A DNA stretch of 64,000 nt from JBCDJG01 sp038748065 (GCA_038748065.1 JBCDJG010000012.1:32154-96153), one strand, 5' to 3'. Counted from the first letter of the stretch, positions 18,976 through 28,114 are shown. Numbers and translations are program-made. Notes: a model not told the origin generated them from the letters alone.

Positions 18976-20511
18976 CTACTCGGTCAGGGGCAGCGGCGCT
19001 TGCAACAGGCCGTCCCAGTCGCTGCGCTCTTCCATACGCTCGCGTGTCTCCACCGGCAGCAGGTCCTCGCCGGATACGGTCTGCCAGCCGCCGCCCAGGG
19101 CCTTGTAGAAGCCCACCACAGAATTAATGTGTGCACCCTGAATCGCCACGAAGTTATTCGAGCTGGCGGCCAGCGCCCGCTGCGCATCCAGTACGCGCTG
19201 GAAGTCTGAGTAGCCCTCTCTGTAGCGGCGCGTGGATATATCCAGGGCGCGTCGGGCTGACGCCAGAGACTCTTCCAGGATGTCCTGCTGTTCGCGAGTT
19301 TTTACCACGCTGATAGCGGCGTCGTCGATTTCGCGGGCGGCCTGCAGCACGGTGAGTTCGTAGCCTTCAATCGCCTGTTCCAGCAAGGCATCCTGAACGC
19401 GCACGTTGTTCTCAAGGCGGCCGTAGTTGAACAGGTTCCAGGTGAAGCCCGGGCCTACGCCGGTGCTGAGTGCGTCATTGGTATTGCCGAACGAGTCGCC
19501 GCTCCAGCCGATGGTGCCAAACAGGGAGATCGACGGATACAAATCTGCCTCCGCCACGCCGATCTGGGCCGATTGGGCCGCGATCTGCCACGCGGCGGTG
19601 CGGATGTCGGGTCGGCGCATCAATAGACGGGCGGGAATGTCGTCAATCAGCACCGGGTCCAGGGTGGGCAGCGCCGGCGTCAGGCCGGCCAGTTCCGGCA
19701 GGTCGCCGGGCTGGCGGCCGAGCAGCACGCTCAGCGCGTTCTCCACCTGGCGAAGGCTGATCTCGAGGCTGGGTATCGTGCTGAGTGTGCCGAGGTACTG
19801 GGTACGTGCCTGTTGCACGTCCAGCTCGGAGTTCTGGCCGCTGTCGTAGAGGGTTGTGGTGATCTCCAGGCTGCGCTCCTGCAGCGCCGCGTTTTCCTTG
19901 GCAATCTCGATCTGCAGCGCCAGGGTGCGCCAGGTGTAGTAGGTTTCGGCCACTTGCGCGGTGAGCAGCACCTGGGCGTCCTGTTGGTTGGTGATGGATG
20001 CGAAGAATGTCGCGTCCGCCGACTCGATGCTGCGGCGATAGCGGCCCCAGAAGTCCAGTTCCCAGCCGATGTCGAAACCCAGGTTGTAGGTATTGAAGCC
20101 GGAACGGTCCCAGTCGTTTTCGCCCTCGGTAGGCCAGCTATCCACGCGGGTCCAGGTGCCGTTGGCGCGCTGTAGCTGCGGGTACTGCGTGCCGGTGGCA
20201 ATGCCGAGAATGGCGCGGCTCTGCACGATATTCAGGGCGGCGATGCGCAAGGCCTGGTTTTCCTGACGGGCACTTTCTATCAGGGTATTGAGAATCGGGT
20301 CCTCAAAAGCCTGCCACCAGAAGGCGAGGTCTTCCTCTTCGAGGTCCGTAGCGCTGACCTGGCCGTAGAGGCTGGTTTCCCAATCCGCCACCCACTCAAC
20401 CGGGGGTTCCTGGTAGTCAGGGCCCAGGTTGGTGCAGGCCTGCAGCAAAGGCAGGGTAAGTAGAGACAGCAGGGCGTAACGCAGGCCCCGGGTCCTGCGT
20501 GTTTGCCTCAT
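18976..20511 (-). CDS. NodT-family outer membrane efflux lipoprotein
   Basis: This 511-residue protein has a lipoprotein signal peptide (LLTLPLLQAC) followed by LGPDYQEPPV, the standard opening of NodT/OprM-type TolC family factors. Two repeated helical halves with RPDIRTAAWQIAAQSAQIGVAEADLYPS (the conserved RPDIR...A...YP signature) are visible. It forms the outer-membrane tunnel of the efflux pump. The ATG overlaps the stop of the AI-2E-type permease gene by 4 bases. It might also serve the RTX exporter, which lacks its own outer membrane partner; that is speculation. Confidence 0.9.
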   Translation of the reverse strand: MRQTRRTRGLRYALLSLLTLPLLQACTNLGPDYQEPPVEWVADWETSLYGQVSATDLEEEDLAFWWQAFEDPILNTLIESARQENQALRIAALNIVQSRAILGIATGTQYPQLQRANGTWTRVDSWPTEGENDWDRSGFNTYNLGFDIGWELDFWGRYRRSIESADATFFASITNQQDAQVLLTAQVAETYYTWRTLALQIEIAKENAALQERSLEITTTLYDSGQNSELDVQQARTQYLGTLSTIPSLEISLRQVENALSVLLGRQPGDLPELAGLTPALPTLDPVLIDDIPARLLMRRPDIRTAAWQIAAQSAQIGVAEADLYPSISLFGTIGWSGDSFGNTNDALSTGVGPGFTWNLFNYGRLENNVRVQDALLEQAIEGYELTVLQAAREIDDAAISVVKTREQQDILEESLASARRALDISTRRYREGYSDFQRVLDAQRALAASSNNFVAIQGAHINSVVGFYKALGGGWQTVSGEDLLPVETRERMEERSDWDGLLQAPLPLTE

Positions 20512-21650
20512 TCAGTGGCCTTCTCGGCGGCCTCCGGCCCCGGGTCAGCAGCGGCGGCAGCCGCCTCAGCTTTTTCGTCCTGCCAGTCCACCCATTGCAT
20601 AAATATCTGGTAGCCCACAGCCAGGATCACAGCTCCGGTAAAGAGCCCAATAAAGCCCGAGGAGACCATACCGCCCAGCGCGCCGATCAGAATCACCGGC
20701 ATGGGCGCGTCCACGCCGCGGCCCAGCAGAATAGGCTTAAGGAAACCGTCCGAGGCGCCCGCTACCAGCAGGTACACGGTCCAGACAATATTCATCACGG
20801 TGCTGGCATCGCCAGAATTCCAGATCCACAAAATGGCCGGCAGGGAGACCAGCAGGGCCGGCAACTGCATGATGCCAAGGAAGAGGGTCAGCACGGCCAG
20901 GGGCCCGGCCGCTGGCACGCCCGCGAAGATAAAGCCCATGCCCAGCAGCAGCGCCTGTATCAGTGCCACGCCCAACACGCCTACGGCGACGGAGCGTGTT
21001 GTCATGGTCGAGAGCGTATGCACCGCTGGGCCCTGAACGGGGCCGGCCACGCGGTTCAGGATGCGCAAAACAGCCTCGCTGCCGCTTTTCCCGTAGGCCA
21101 TCATGATGCCCGCCACGATCAGCGAGCCCAGAAAGCCCAGCACACTGCCGGCAGTGGCCTTGGCGGAGGCCAGCATCTTGGCCATAAAGGTCTCAAGGCC
21201 GGCGCGATTTTCGGCGATAAACGCGGGCAGGTTGGTGTAGGCGGCGTCCCAGGCGTTGTAGACGTCCTCGCCAATCACTGGCCACTCGGCGACTTTCTCG
21301 TTGGGTGGGCGCAGGTTCAGGGTGCCAGCGTTATAGGCCTCTACTGTGCCGGCCAGGTACTGTGCCATCGAGGCCGACAGCAGTACGATAGGCACGCCGA
21401 CCAACATCAGGCCCGAAAGCACCAGGAAAGTCGCCGCGCGACCCTGTTTGCCGCCCAGGCGAGAGGCCAGGAACTGATGCACCGGGTAAAGCGTCACCGC
21501 CAGAATCACCGCCCAGATCATCAGGCTCATGAAGGGGCTGAACACGCGGAAGCACAGCAGCACCAGGAACATGATCAGCGCGATGCGGATCAGGCTGTCG
21601 GTGAATTCCCGCGCGGTCATGGGTTGATTGCCGGTTGCCGGGTCTTCCAT
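20508..21650 (-). CDS. AI-2E/PerM-family membrane transporter
   Basis: This 380-residue polytopic protein has helices at the N terminus (IALIMFLVLLCFRVFSPFMSLMIWAVILAV), a central soluble/amphipathic part (NEKVAEWPVIGEDVYNAWDA) and a C-terminal block (VYLLVAGASDGFLKPILLGRGVDAPMPV, LIGALGGM), characteristic of the YdiK/PerM family. It is the first gene of the six-gene minus-strand operon and ends in an Ala/Glu-rich tail. The substrate is unknown; the family name does not prove autoinducer transport. Confidence 0.85.
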   Translation of the reverse strand: MEDPATGNQPMTAREFTDSLIRIALIMFLVLLCFRVFSPFMSLMIWAVILAVTLYPVHQFLASRLGGKQGRAATFLVLSGLMLVGVPIVLLSASMAQYLAGTVEAYNAGTLNLRPPNEKVAEWPVIGEDVYNAWDAAYTNLPAFIAENRAGLETFMAKMLASAKATAGSVLGFLGSLIVAGIMMAYGKSGSEAVLRILNRVAGPVQGPAVHTLSTMTTRSVAVGVLGVALIQALLLGMGFIFAGVPAAGPLAVLTLFLGIMQLPALLVSLPAILWIWNSGDASTVMNIVWTVYLLVAGASDGFLKPILLGRGVDAPMPVILIGALGGMVSSGFIGLFTGAVILAVGYQIFMQWVDWQDEKAEAAAAAADPGPEAAEKATE

Positions 21651-21702
21651 GGAGCGCCCCTCTCTATGAACTGTCTGTCGGTGAATTATGTTATTCCGCG
21701 AG

Positions 21703-21711
21703 AGTATAGCA
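21703..21711 (-). promoter_or_regulatory. Extended -10 promoter for the efflux/TTL-HprK operon
   Basis: Read on the minus strand, TGCTATACT is an extended -10 element about 55 bases before the ATG of the first operon gene. A TTGTAG lies 14 bases further up, too close for a normal -35, so the call rests on the extended -10. Confidence 0.45.
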
Positions 21712-21748
21712 GTCTGAGAGCCCTACAATGGTGCTGACCTGAGCCGTG

Positions 21749-22918
21749 TTAGGCCCGGATTGCGCTGTGCGCCGCGCGGCCGAGTGCGGCAAGCAGTAGG
21801 ATCAGCAGCCATGAAAACTGGTTCACGGGGATGCCGGCTGGCGGCACGCTTTGCCCATCGCCGATTGAAGAGCGCTCGTCGATGCTGTAGACGATATCCA
21901 GTGGGCTGCTGTCTGCGAGGGTGCCGGTAATGGTGCCGCCGTCGCCGTTTTCGTTCTCGGTGACGACGATATCCTCGCCGTCGACGATAACGTTAGCGCC
22001 CTCAACTAACCGCCAGATAGCCCCGGACGGGAAGCTGCCGCCGCTGACGACCGCGCGACTGCCTGCAAACTCTGCGGCAGGGGCCCCCGGGGCGGTGATA
22101 AAGGTGCCGCCTCTAATGGTGGCACTGCCCCCAAATATGACCACATTGGCATTAACACCAATACTGGAATCGCCGCCGCCGGTGAAGGTGCCGCCAGAAA
22201 TGTCGACACCCCCATCTCCAGAGGTCGCGAGCGAGCTTTGCCGAGTCCCATCAGTATTGAGGCCACCAATCAGGTCGCCGGCGGTGATGGTTACCGAGGC
22301 ATCGAAAAGAACCTGCAGCCCATTTCCGCCTGTGCCATTGGTGGCGCCGCCCTGAGCAACATCGCCACCTGATACTGTGCCACCGTTAATCAGCACGCTT
22401 CCTGAATTGACCTCGATTCCATCGCCGCCAGCTCCGCCGTTCGCTGCCAGCGCGTTTCCACCCCGAACCGCACCGCCGTTTACGATCACGGAAACGGCGC
22501 CTCCAAACAGCTCCATACCATCCCCTGCAAAGCCCACGCCTGCGGTCCTGTCACCTCCGGCGACCAGGCCGCTGTTCACTGTGATGCTGGCGGGCCCGCC
22601 TTCGATGCCGTCCCCCGCGCGGGAATTGCCTGCCGACGTGTTGTTAGTCCCGTTAATGGAGCCACCATCCACGACGATGATGCTGTTGCCATTGACTTCA
22701 ATGGCGTTCGGCACAATGCCACCGCTGCCATCGGGGGGCGAGGCTTCGCCACCCGTAAGAATGTTCACGGTGGTGGCATTGGTCACAACGACCTCCGACA
22801 GGGAGCTTGTGACATTATTCACAGCGCCGTCATCGAAAACAGTTTGAGTAAAACCGGCGATCGGAAACGTGAGTAGACTGGCAAAGGCTGAGGCCAGGGT
22901 TAAAGCTGGGCGGAACAT
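21749..22918 (-). CDS. Secreted Gly/Asn-rich beta-repeat protein with sorting-like C terminus
   Basis: This protein is about 389 residues. The ATG at 22918 is chosen because it begins a proper signal peptide (MFRPALTLASAFASLL, cleavage near GFTQ); a longer frame upstream gives no sensible N terminus. The mature part is built of degenerate turns such as INGGTVSGGD, ISGGTFTGGG and IRGGTF, suggesting a right-handed beta-solenoid like those of adhesins or autotransporter passengers, but no beta-barrel follows. The C terminus IPVNQFSWLLILLLAALG then Arg residues resembles IPTL-CTERM sorting signals. It is probably a surface-displayed or matrix protein of unknown function. Confidence 0.72.
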   Translation of the reverse strand: MFRPALTLASAFASLLTFPIAGFTQTVFDDGAVNNVTSSLSEVVVTNATTVNILTGGEASPPDGSGGIVPNAIEVNGNSIIVVDGGSINGTNNTSAGNSRAGDGIEGGPASITVNSGLVAGGDRTAGVGFAGDGMELFGGAVSVIVNGGAVRGGNALAANGGAGGDGIEVNSGSVLINGGTVSGGDVAQGGATNGTGGNGLQVLFDASVTITAGDLIGGLNTDGTRQSSLATSGDGGVDISGGTFTGGGDSSIGVNANVVIFGGSATIRGGTFITAPGAPAAEFAGSRAVVSGGSFPSGAIWRLVEGANVIVDGEDIVVTENENGDGGTITGTLADSSPLDIVYSIDERSSIGDGQSVPPAGIPVNQFSWLLILLLAALGRAAHSAIRA

Positions 22919-23058
22919 GCGGATACTCAGGGTTTTGGGAGCGCCATTGAAACCGTTGAACGGGATGATGTCAAAGTGGCCGGGGGCATTCGCGGGCGGG
23001 TGGTGAGCAAGCCTCGAATTTGCCATCATGCGGCCTCGTGAAGAGGGAGCAGGCAAGC

Positions 23059-23730
23059 ATGAGCATAAAAATGGAACAGCACGGCGATGTCGCCGTGATT
23101 GCACTGGACGACGGTAAGGCCAACGCCATAAACCCCGATTGGATGCAAACTATGATGGCCACGCTGGATGAGGCTGAGCAGGCGGCCAAGGCGATCGTGA
23201 TTCAGGGCCGGCCGGGGGTGTTTTCTGGCGGCTTCGATCTGAAGTGGCTGGCGGCTGCAGATATGGGCCAGCTCAGCGGCTTCCTCGATATCGCCACCAC
23301 GATGTTCAAGCGCCTCTATGCCTGCCCCAGGCCGCTGCTTGCCGCGTGCACGGGCCACGCGATTGCCGCCGGCGCCTTTGTGTTGCTGGCCTGCGATACG
23401 CGTATTGCGGCCCGCGGTGAGTTCCGCTTCGGCGCGAACGAAACACTCAATAATATGAACCTGCCGGTGTTTGCGGTTGAACTGATGAAGGCTCGGCTTG
23501 ATGGACGCGTGCTAACTGAAGCCATGGTGCAATCGAAGATGTACGACCCCGAGGGCGCCATGGCCGCCGGATTCGTCGACCAACTCGAAGACGCCGACGC
23601 GGTGGTGAGCACGGCGCTGGCAACCGCGGAATTATTGGCGCAGTTGCCGGGCGATGCCTACGCCTACAACAAGCTGATCCTGCGCCAGCCGACTATCGAC
23701 ACCATGACACAGGCGATTGGTTCAAACTGA
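23059..23730 (+). CDS. Enoyl-CoA hydratase/isomerase (crotonase) family protein
   Basis: This 223-residue protein starts at ATG 23059, after GGGAGCAGG. Crotonase features: the first oxyanion-hole region FSGGFDLKWL (about 64-73) and the second AACTGHAIAAGAFVLLACDTRIAA (about 95-118), where GHAIAAG holds the second backbone amide. The catalytic Glu pair of hydratases is not obvious, so the reaction is uncertain. It is shorter than typical members (about 260), ending soon after the core fold. It is divergent from the solenoid gene, with 140 bases between the two starts. Confidence 0.82.
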   Translation: MSIKMEQHGDVAVIALDDGKANAINPDWMQTMMATLDEAEQAAKAIVIQGRPGVFSGGFDLKWLAAADMGQLSGFLDIATTMFKRLYACPRPLLAACTGHAIAAGAFVLLACDTRIAARGEFRFGANETLNNMNLPVFAVELMKARLDGRVLTEAMVQSKMYDPEGAMAAGFVDQLEDADAVVSTALATAELLAQLPGDAYAYNKLILRQPTIDTMTQAIGSN

Positions 23731-23836
23731 TCGCAACATACGCTGCGCGGCTGCGAGCCGATGATAGAGCCCCGCGGGCCTGCTGAGTGAAAGCATCAAC
23801 GGCATCAACTGAGCGCCGGGAACGCGCCCTGCGAGC

Positions 23837-24078
23837 CATGTTGCTGTTGGCATAGCAAGGGTGATCCGTCTTATAACCTGGCACTGTCTGAGCGCCGCGC
23901 CAGTGCGGTGGGTGAGCACCTGCGGCGACAGTAGGTCAGCGGCATGCGGATCGTGACGCGCGGCTATGGCGATAGTCGGCCACTTGCAGACAACGGCACG
24001 GAAGGGGGCAGGGCACAGAATCGACGCATCGAGCTGCAGCTGTGGCCCCTGGTTGGTAACAAGGATGCTGGCGCCTAG
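23837..24078 (+). pseudogene. Decayed OmpA C-terminal peptidoglycan-binding domain
   Basis: Translated in two frames this reads HVAVG / HSKGDPSYNLALSERRAS and then VTRGYGDSRPLADNGT and NRRIELQL, which are the diagnostic pieces of OmpA/MotB domains. A frameshift lies near 23846-23850 (between the VAVG and the HSKGD pieces) and an in-frame TAG at 23932-23934. No N-terminal part is recognisable upstream. Its end overlaps the next gene by 14 bases. The reading is by eye; sequencing error could explain one lesion but hardly two plus the missing N terminus. Confidence 0.72.
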
Positions 24079-24622
24079 GCACGGCCAACGCTTAATTCTG
24101 GCGTGCCTGCTCTTCGCCTACTGGCTGCCACTGTCGCAGGCGCAACCGGGTAACGATCGCAACCAGGGTCTTCTCTTGTTCGGTGAATTCGGTGAGCTGT
24201 GCACCATGTGTGAGGCGGTGCTGATGTGCGAGGAAAGCTTAGCGGCGCCCGAGTATGCCGCGGTCCCCGTCTCCGGCGATTTCACTCTGTATCACGTGCA
24301 GGCGCGCAGCTTTTGGTCGCAGATTGCGACGATCTGGGAATGGTTCATCGCCAACTTTCAGGAGGAACCCATCAGTGGTCATCAACGGCCGGTGCGCGTC
24401 TTTGAGGTGGCCAGCGCGGTATGGGGCAGCCCGCAGGCCGCCGAATTGCAGATGGAACTTGAGCCTGCGCTGCTGAGCATTCGCGCTACGGGAACGGTCA
24501 CCACGATTGACCGCCGCACGCACCAAAGATTCCTCAACGGTGCCGCCAGCGGTTACTGTCAACGACTTCCCCTGTGGGATGCCCTCGATGCAATTGAGCA
24601 CAGAGAGGCCGCGGGAAAATGA
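24065..24622 (+). CDS. Small secreted protein of unknown function
   Basis: This 185-residue protein starts at ATG 24065, directly followed by a signal peptide (LILACLLFAYWLPLSQAQ). The mature part contains a CTMCEAVLMCEE cluster (three Cys in ten residues) reminiscent of a metal or redox site, then a beta-rich stretch VSGDFTLYHVQARSFWSQI. A C-terminal Cys (GYCQRL) is a fourth. I do not recognise the family. It overlaps the DoxX-like gene by 4 bases (ATGA), so the two act together or are at least co-translated; a periplasmic redox partner of the membrane protein is possible. Confidence 0.65.
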   Translation: MLAPRHGQRLILACLLFAYWLPLSQAQPGNDRNQGLLLFGEFGELCTMCEAVLMCEESLAAPEYAAVPVSGDFTLYHVQARSFWSQIATIWEWFIANFQEEPISGHQRPVRVFEVASAVWGSPQAAELQMELEPALLSIRATGTVTTIDRRTHQRFLNGAASGYCQRLPLWDALDAIEHREAAGK

Positions 24623-25116
24623 GCGCCCGCCAGCCGCCCTGGTCCGCAGCCTGGATTCGGCAGCACCCGCTGCGCTTTCTGGGTATCGTGCTGCATCTTG
24701 TGCTGCGCACGCTGTTTGCGATCTTCTGGCTCGCAGCGGGGGTGAACAAGATCGTCACCGGCTGGCTCCATACCGACCTTGTCGAGCGCTACTTTAACTA
24801 TCGCTTAACGGAGCTGCACCCCGACAGCTTCGCCGTCTGGTATCTGGAAACCCTGGCGATCCCGCTCTACCTGCCAATCGCCTGGGTCGTAACGCTTGGC
24901 GAGTTGTACAGCGCGGTGGGCCTGCTGCTGGGGTGGACCACGCGACGCTCCGCCTTTGTGGCGTTTTTTCTGCTCTTTAATTTTGCGCTGGGCGGCTATT
25001 ACGATGCCTCCCTGATTCCCTTCTTCCTGCTGGTCTTCCTTTTTATGGCCTATCCCTCCGGGGAGTGGCTGGGTATGGATCGCAGCCGCAAACACCGGGC
25101 GGCGCGTGCCGCTTAA
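24619..25116 (+). CDS. DoxX-like four-helix membrane protein
   Basis: This 165-residue protein has four membrane segments (LHLVLRTLFAIFWLAAGVNKI, LYLPIAWVVTLGELYSAVGLLLG, AFVAFFLLFNFALGGYY, IPFFLLVFLFMAY). The first segment with an AAGVNKI turn and the second with GELYSAVGLLLG fit the DoxX/DoxD family of small membrane proteins linked to redox/respiratory chains. It is coupled to the cysteine-containing secreted protein upstream. It is convergent with the permease at 25126, with only 9 bases between. Confidence 0.75.
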   Translation: MSARQPPWSAAWIRQHPLRFLGIVLHLVLRTLFAIFWLAAGVNKIVTGWLHTDLVERYFNYRLTELHPDSFAVWYLETLAIPLYLPIAWVVTLGELYSAVGLLLGWTTRRSAFVAFFLLFNFALGGYYDASLIPFFLLVFLFMAYPSGEWLGMDRSRKHRAARAA

Positions 25117-25125
25117 GTGTGGTGC

Positions 25126-26643
25126 TTAGCTGGCCGCCTGGCCGCGCAGCGCAAATTCATGCGTCATGGTGGGTGGCCCAGCGAAGCGTGCGCGCACCCC
25201 GCACCACCAGGAGAGGTTGAGAATCACCACCAGGGCGATCGTCACGTAGAGCACTTTCTCGTTCGGCGGCTGCGCGCCAACGAAAATCAGTATGGCTCCG
25301 CCAAGCACGGCCAGCGCAGCCACCGGCTTCGACAAGGCCCCGAGGTCCAGCGGCCCCTTGTGTACCCAGCTGCGCCCCTCCGCGAGCAGACCCGCCGCGG
25401 TAGGCATTACATAGGAGATATAAAGGAACACGGCGCTCGCGGTCGAAAGCACAACAAAGGCATCACCGTAGAGGGTTGCTACGATAGCCATGAGCGCGCA
25501 GGCCCAAACGGCGATCATCGGCGTGCGGCAGGTGGCAGAGACGCGCTGCAGCTGCCCGCTCCAGGGCAGGCCACCATCGCGGGCGAAGGCGTAGATCATG
25601 CGCGAGGCCGACGTCATCGCGGCCAGGGCGCACACGAAGTTCACATAGAACAGCCCCAGCAGCAGGAACACCCGTAGGGCTGTCGGCAAGGGCGCAAGTA
25701 TCGCATCAAACACGCCCATGCCCAGGCTGACACCTCCCTCTACCGAGGGCATCACCGCCACGAAGGTCACCACCAGACCATAGCCAAACAGCGAGGACCA
25801 CAGCACCGCCCCGAGAATGCCTCGAGGCACGGCGCGCTGTGCATCGTGGGTCTCTTCCGCGGCGTTGGCCGCGCCCTCGTAACCGCAAATGGTATACAGC
25901 GTCAGCAACAGGCCCAACAGGAACACTATCGCCAGGTTGTCACTTTCTGGCCAGGTGCTGCCCGGCGCGCCGGTAAAGTTCTCAAACATGAAGGCGCGAG
26001 AAAAGTCGACCGAGGGTGAGTACCACAGCAGCGCCGTAATCAGCAGCACCGTCAGGAAAAAGATCAGCCCGCCGCTTAGGTCGGTGAGGAGGGTGGTCAG
26101 GCGCGGCGCAGCATGATTGAGCCAGGCCTGCAGCGCGGTCACGATCACGATAAACGCCGTCTGAACCCCCCATCCCCAGGCGCTGGTATCTGCGCCCAGC
26201 AGGGTGCCAAGCGGAGCCTTGAAGAACACCTCGTACAGGCCGAAGTTGATCGAGGCCAGGGCAAACACCACGCCGAAGAGGTTGAACCAGGCCGTGGCCC
26301 AACCCCAGCCTTTGCCGCCGAGAATCGCGCCCCAGTGATAGACGCCGCCGGCGGTGGGGTAGGCCGAGGCTATCTGAGATATAGCTGCGGCGACGATCAG
26401 GGCGAACAGACAGCCGATGGGCCAGCCGACGCCCAGGGCAAAGCCCCCACCTGCACCCAGGGCCACCGAAAAGGCCGTAATGCCGCCGGCCAGCACGCAG
26501 ATTCGTGCGAAAGAGACGGCAAAGCTGGAGAAACCGCCCATGCGCCGTGACAGCTCCTGTTCATAGCCCATGTGGCGTAGCTGCTCGGTGTCGGCATCGA
26601 GCGCAGTACTCTGACGGTGGTTGTGGGGGGCGTCAGACGCCAT
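25126..26643 (-). CDS. APC-superfamily amino acid/amine permease
   Basis: This 505-residue protein has about 12 membrane helices and the APC opening (MGGFSSFAVSFARICVLAG ... ASAYPTAGGVYHWGAILGG), where the AYPTAGG(V)Y loop is typical of amino-acid/polyamine/organocation permeases of the GABA permease type. It is the last gene of the SDR-regulator-ligase-permease unit and probably imports the amine or amino acid catabolised by the neighbours. Confidence 0.88.
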   Translation of the reverse strand: MASDAPHNHRQSTALDADTEQLRHMGYEQELSRRMGGFSSFAVSFARICVLAGGITAFSVALGAGGGFALGVGWPIGCLFALIVAAAISQIASAYPTAGGVYHWGAILGGKGWGWATAWFNLFGVVFALASINFGLYEVFFKAPLGTLLGADTSAWGWGVQTAFIVIVTALQAWLNHAAPRLTTLLTDLSGGLIFFLTVLLITALLWYSPSVDFSRAFMFENFTGAPGSTWPESDNLAIVFLLGLLLTLYTICGYEGAANAAEETHDAQRAVPRGILGAVLWSSLFGYGLVVTFVAVMPSVEGGVSLGMGVFDAILAPLPTALRVFLLLGLFYVNFVCALAAMTSASRMIYAFARDGGLPWSGQLQRVSATCRTPMIAVWACALMAIVATLYGDAFVVLSTASAVFLYISYVMPTAAGLLAEGRSWVHKGPLDLGALSKPVAALAVLGGAILIFVGAQPPNEKVLYVTIALVVILNLSWWCGVRARFAGPPTMTHEFALRGQAAS

Positions 26644-26716
26644 AGGCTTGCATCCTTATCGGGTGAGCTCGGACTTATGTTTGGGCTTGCGTTGAATTCA
26701 GTTCACGCCATGCGGC

Positions 26717-28114
26717 TCAGGCGGTTTGAAAGTAGCGCTGCCATTCAAATTCAGTAATGTGGCGTTCATACCAGGCCTGAAAGGCCTCAAGCTCGCTGCG
26801 GGCGCTGCGCGCCAAGTGTTGGTGGCACTCGCTGCCAAAGGCCTCCTGGCTAAAGGCGGATTGCTCAAAATGTTCAATGGAGGCCTGTAGCGTGGCAGGC
26901 AGGTTGGCGGTATCAGCGCTCGGCACTGGCCCCGCCGGCGCGGGCAATTCGAGGGCGCGCGTCACGCCGTCGCAGCCTGCGGCGAGCAGGCCGGCCACCG
27001 TGTGATAGGGGTTGATGTCTGAGCCGCTGACGCGATGCTCGAAACGCGCCGCGCGCGCATCGGGCAGCTTGATAGCGCGCACGGCTGCCGTACGGTTTTC
27101 AAGGCCCCAACTCACTTCCAGTGGCGACCAGGCCGCGCGCTCCATGCGGCGGTAGGCATTGAGCGTTGGACGGAACAGTAGGTGGGTCTCCACGAGTCTG
27201 TCCAGCATCCCGGCCAGGAACTGGCGCGCGGGTGCGCTGAACTCGCCATCGCTGTCTAACGTGGCGGGTGTATCGCCCTGCCACAGGCTCACGTGGTGGT
27301 GGGCACCGCTGGCGCTCTCCTGCCCGGGCGGGCGAAAGCGTGCCATGAAGGTTATGACTAGGCCACGTTCATTGCACAGCTCTCGCAACACGTACTTGGC
27401 GCGCACTGCGTCGTCGCAGGCCTTCAGCGCGGTGGCCGGCGCCAGGCCGAACTCATACATGCCGTAGCCATGCTCCGTACTGAAGGCGCTGATGCTGATA
27501 TCCAGGGCTGCGCAGCGGGCGATAAATTCAGCGACGAATGCCTGATACTCGGCGCTGCGCAGGTTGTTGTAGCCCATGAGGGAAAAGCCCCAGGGGTCGA
27601 GCTCGCCGAAGCGTCGCTCAGCGATCCGTTCTGCATCGGCGCGAAATATCCCGCACTCGTACTCCAGGGCAAAGCGTGTCTCAATGCCTTGTGCGCGGGC
27701 CGCTGCGTCGAGGCGCTCGACCAACGCGCGAGGGTCTACCGCGCAACGCGAGCCGTCGGGCATGTAGCTGTCCAACAGTACCGATGCCGTACCCGCAGAC
27801 CAGGGGTGTGCGTAGGCCGTGTCCATGTCTGCAATGGCCAGTATGTTGGGATAGCCTTCGGCCTCGCTGCACACGGGCGAGGGTAAGTAGAAGTCATCGC
27901 CCGGTAGACCGTCACCGTGGCCGGTGCAGTAAAAGATGCCGTTGAAGGACTCGCCGGTCGCTGCGTATTTCAGGGGGCCCATTTTTGTGCGCAGGTTACC
28001 CTGGGTGTCCGGGTAGGCCGACACCAGCTGCGTCACTCCGGCATCACGCAGGGCCGCGACGCGCGTCGGCGCGTTGTCGCGCTGTGCCTTCAGCCTGTCT
28101 TCAAATGCTGTCAT
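26717..28114 (-). CDS. Glutamine synthetase-family ligase (gamma-glutamyl-amine type)
   Basis: This 465-residue enzyme of the GS superfamily shows FALEYECGIFRAD for the metal-binding beta strand, SASGAHHHVSLWQGD for the ATP/ammonia region with its His, and ENRTAAVRAIKLPDARAARFEHRVSGSDINPY, where the family usually reads NR...R....R.E.R..D...NPY. True GlnA adenylylation loops are not evident. With a cupin-XRE regulator, SDR and aldehyde dehydrogenase around it, it more likely gamma-glutamylates an amine (PuuA-like) than makes glutamine. Its start overlaps the regulator gene by 14 bases. Confidence 0.82.
   Translation of the reverse strand: MTAFEDRLKAQRDNAPTRVAALRDAGVTQLVSAYPDTQGNLRTKMGPLKYAATGESFNGIFYCTGHGDGLPGDDFYLPSPVCSEAEGYPNILAIADMDTAYAHPWSAGTASVLLDSYMPDGSRCAVDPRALVERLDAAARAQGIETRFALEYECGIFRADAERIAERRFGELDPWGFSLMGYNNLRSAEYQAFVAEFIARCAALDISISAFSTEHGYGMYEFGLAPATALKACDDAVRAKYVLRELCNERGLVITFMARFRPPGQESASGAHHHVSLWQGDTPATLDSDGEFSAPARQFLAGMLDRLVETHLLFRPTLNAYRRMERAAWSPLEVSWGLENRTAAVRAIKLPDARAARFEHRVSGSDINPYHTVAGLLAAGCDGVTRALELPAPAGPVPSADTANLPATLQASIEHFEQSAFSQEAFGSECHQHLARSARSELEAFQAWYERHITEFEWQRYFQTA

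Noticed and set aside
22919..23104. Long N-terminal extension of the beta-repeat secreted protein
   Set aside because: The extension has no export signal and overlaps the start region of the divergent crotonase gene; the signal peptide begins at 22918.
23722..23919. Minus-strand open frame of 65 codons after the crotonase
   Set aside because: It is antisense to the recognisable OmpA remnant and has no features of its own.
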